Origin: an uncultured Saprospiraceae bacterium | GTDB lineage: Bacteria; Bacteroidota; Bacteroidia; Chitinophagales; Saprospiraceae | Assembly (NCBI GenBank): GCA_905479665.1 | Contig: CAJQNM010000838.1 | Coordinates: 1-7,060, forward strand | Reading direction: 5' to 3' | DNA length: 7,060 bases | Shown: in pieces, positions 5,652-7,060 of the stretch | Layout: each line of letters begins with the position of its first letter | How positions within the stretch are numbered: position 1 is the stretch's first letter | Position numbers and translations under genes: made by a program | The notes under the pieces: model-generated | Databases searched by the model: none | Seen by the model: the letters and a program-made list of their open reading frames with translations, nothing else | Told to the model about the DNA's origin: nothing

Positions 5652-6767
5652 ATGAAGTTAAAATTAACGGTCCTCCTCCTTCTTCTCACCCCACTGACCA
5701 AAGCTAGCCCGGCGCTCGCAGCATGCGAAAAAAATCTACCTACGGGCATCATCATGGGTCTGAGTATTAAAGCTCCTGCCCCAGAGGGCATCAATGCTTT
5801 TCTCACCTTTATGAATGATGTCTTGGCACCAGCTGGTGTTAATGTACTGGTCTTGCGGGTGGATTATAACTATGCGTATGAATCTCATCCAGAATTACGC
5901 TCGGCCAATCCCCTCACAAGGGAGATGGTTCAGAAGTTGGTGCTTTCCAGCCAGGAAAATGGCATTGCGCTGATTCCCCAGATTAACTTGCTGGGACATC
6001 AATCGTGGCATTCTACCCATTCCAAACTTCTCAGTGTCTATCCAGAATTTGATGAGACGCCTCATGTTCAACTCCCTGAAAATTATGAGTGGCCCAACGA
6101 AGACGGCCTCTACTGCAAGAGCTATTGCCCTTTGCATCCCAGGGTGCATGAGGTAGTTTTTGCACTTGTGGATGAGATCATGGAGGCTTTCTCTGCAACG
6201 GCCTTCCATGCAGGCATGGATGAGGTATTCTACCTGGCGGATGAAAAATGCCCACGTTGTCATGGTCTGGATCCAGCGGTCCTATTTGCCGACGAGGTGC
6301 GACGAATCCGCAATCATCTCCACACCCGGGATCAACAACTTTGGATCTGGGGTGATCGTCTACTCGATGGCAATACCACAGGTCTGGGTATTTGGGAGGC
6401 CGCTGGAAATCAAACACATACAGCGATCGATCTCATTCCAAATGATGTCGTGATTTGTGATTGGCACTACGACAGAGCTGAACCCACCGCCGCTTATTTT
6501 GCCTTAAAAGGATTTAACGTCATCACTTGTCCGTGGAACAATTCGTCCGTAGCAAAGCAACAAGTTGCCCAATTTGTAGGTTTTCAAGAAAGCAGCAATG
6601 GCGTGCTGGCACAACGCTATCGTGGTCTGATGCAGACGATCTGGACAGATGCCAAATCTTTTATTGATGCCTACCACAGTCCCGAAAGTGCTTCGGAAAA
6701 ATTACAGACTCAAGTAAATTGCTTCAAAACACTTTCTGCTGAAGTGGCCGAGATCCCCAAAAAATAA
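5652..6767 (+). CDS. GH20-type beta-N-acetylhexosaminidase-like enzyme, exported
   Basis: The protein has 371 residues. A signal peptide (K2, K4, then a long Leu-rich core) ends in LAAC at 22-25, which fits a lipobox with Cys25; ordinary Sec cleavage is also possible. The rest is a single TIM-barrel-like catalytic domain. HAGMDEV (186-192) matches the GH20 H-x-G-x-D-E signature, with D190 and E191 as the expected substrate-assisted catalytic pair. Aromatic residues expected around the sugar pocket are present: W231 and W233 in LWIWGDRLLD (230-239), W248, the CDWHYD stretch (269-274), and a CPWNN stretch after KGFNVIT. It lacks the N-terminal GH20b domain and any carbohydrate-binding module. 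A CPRCHG motif (200-205) follows the active site. The likely role is release of terminal GlcNAc/GalNAc from glycans, chitin fragments or peptidoglycan; the substrate is inferred. It is divergent from the metallopeptidase operon and probably heads a plus-strand operon. Confidence 0.88.
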   Translation: MKLKLTVLLLLLTPLTKASPALAACEKNLPTGIIMGLSIKAPAPEGINAFLTFMNDVLAPAGVNVLVLRVDYNYAYESHPELRSANPLTREMVQKLVLSSQENGIALIPQINLLGHQSWHSTHSKLLSVYPEFDETPHVQLPENYEWPNEDGLYCKSYCPLHPRVHEVVFALVDEIMEAFSATAFHAGMDEVFYLADEKCPRCHGLDPAVLFADEVRRIRNHLHTRDQQLWIWGDRLLDGNTTGLGIWEAAGNQTHTAIDLIPNDVVICDWHYDRAEPTAAYFALKGFNVITCPWNNSSVAKQQVAQFVGFQESSNGVLAQRYRGLMQTIWTDAKSFIDAYHSPESASEKLQTQVNCFKTLSAEVAEIPKK

Positions 6768-6795
6768 AATAAAGCAGCCAAGATTGGTCTCGTCT

Positions 6796-6832
6796 TCGAT
6801 CGATCGATATCATGTGAGCGATCACCATGGTG
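6796..6832. repeat. Two short palindromes after the GH20 gene
   Basis: TCGATCGATCGA (6796-6807) is a 12-bp perfect palindrome, and CACCATGGTG (6823-6832) is a 10-bp one whose centre contains the ATG of the possible small ORF. GATC occurs three times in about 25 bp. No T-rich tail is present, so a terminator is unlikely. The role is unknown and chance is possible. Confidence 0.35.
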
Positions 6833-6967
6833 CTCTTGATTGGGTCAATGGCTTTCACTCACTGTGGTTCAGCACAGGCTGGGTGGGGTCTCCTTGCCTC
6901 ACTTGCACTCTCGCTTATGATCGTGGCGTTTGCCGGAGTCCTGTCTAGGAGGCGGTTGGTTTTGTGA
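6827..6967 (+). CDS. Possible 46-residue one-TM protein, or remnant
   Basis: An ATG at 6827 opens 46 codons ending in TGA (6965-6967). The product is mostly hydrophobic: a weak first hydrophobic stretch (1-10), a strong transmembrane stretch at about 20-39 beginning GWGLL, and a basic end RRR at 41-43. By the positive-inside rule the C-terminus would face the cytoplasm. The GW-hydrophobic-RRR layout recalls C-terminal sorting tails such as IPTL-CTERM, so it could also be the remnant of a longer gene. It lies 59 bp after the GH20 stop and 31 bp before the next gene, compatible with an operon. An in-frame TGA just upstream (6815-6817) excludes extension. I do not recognise a family, and the ORF may be chance. 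Confidence 0.3.
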   Translation: MVLLIGSMAFTHCGSAQAGWGLLASLALSLMIVAFAGVLSRRRLVL

Positions 6968-6998
6968 TTTCACATATCTTACTGCTAAATATTTTGAA

Positions 6999-7060
6999 AT
7001 GAAATTGCTTGCCCTTGCTTTGCTGCTTTGCTGGTCCTCCCTTTTACCGGCACAAAACAA
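6999..7060 (+). CDS. Start of an exported protein, cut by window edge
   Basis: ATG at 6999 opens a frame that stays open to the right edge (20 codons plus two bases). The visible residues form a classic Sec signal peptide: MK, a Leu/Ala-rich core, and probable cleavage at LPA before QN (residues 16-20). The AT-rich context TATTTTGAAATG before the start is typical for Bacteroidota. The mature protein is outside the window, so no function can be given. It follows the GH20 gene on the same strand. Confidence 0.7.
   Translation, partial: MKLLALALLLCWSSLLPAQN

Noticed and set aside
5895..6263. Minus-strand 122-codon open frame
   Set aside because: It is antisense to the GH20 catalytic domain, whose HAGMDEV motif makes the plus frame the real gene.

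Overview
The window looks like a secretome-rich stretch of a Bacteroidota chromosome. A marine or environmental Saprospiria/Lewinella-like lineage is my best guess, inferred from protein style: a stand-alone LuxR-type HTH protein beside a large reprolysin-like protease, many lipoproteins, FG-GAP/PQQ and sialidase-like propellers, a lone GH20 enzyme, and starts without Shine-Dalgarno sites but with A-rich leaders. There is no rRNA or tRNA marker, so the taxonomy is an inference. I see no insertion sequence, integrase, CRISPR array or RNA gene.

Left part, all on the minus strand. Positions 1-815 hold the N-terminal 271 codons of a large secreted metalloprotease-like protein that runs off the left edge. 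A 92-residue LuxR/GerE HTH protein (859-1137) lies 43 bp upstream of it, probably in the same transcript. After a 238 bp spacer with inverted repeats comes a lipoprotein of about 500 residues made of alternating FG-GAP and PQQ-like repeats (1376-2902). A gene-free stretch then leads to a clear rho-independent terminator (3178-3201), which ends a 95-residue glycine-rich hydrophobic protein gene (3231-3518).

Middle, minus strand. Two closely packed genes form an operon: a small zinc-metallopeptidase-like lipoprotein (4884-5417), then a sialidase-fold lipoprotein rich in Cys and His motifs (3635-4867, or from 4891 with an 8 bp overlap). Both products should be anchored in an extracytoplasmic membrane.

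Right part, plus strand. A divergent intergenic region (5418-5651) with a perfect inverted repeat separates the minus operon from a GH20 beta-N-acetylhexosaminidase-like gene (5652-6767). A possible 46-residue one-TM protein (6827-6967) and the first 20 codons of another exported protein (6999-7060) follow on the same strand.

At least five of the seven full-length or long partial genes encode exported proteins; the exceptions are the HTH regulator and the glycine-rich protein. The overall theme is envelope or extracellular work (proteolysis, glycan cleavage, propeller-based binding) next to one small regulator. I do not see a clearly new multi-gene system. The best candidates for a second look are the metallopeptidase plus Cys/His-rich propeller pair, the glycine-rich protein and the small ORF at 6827-6967.
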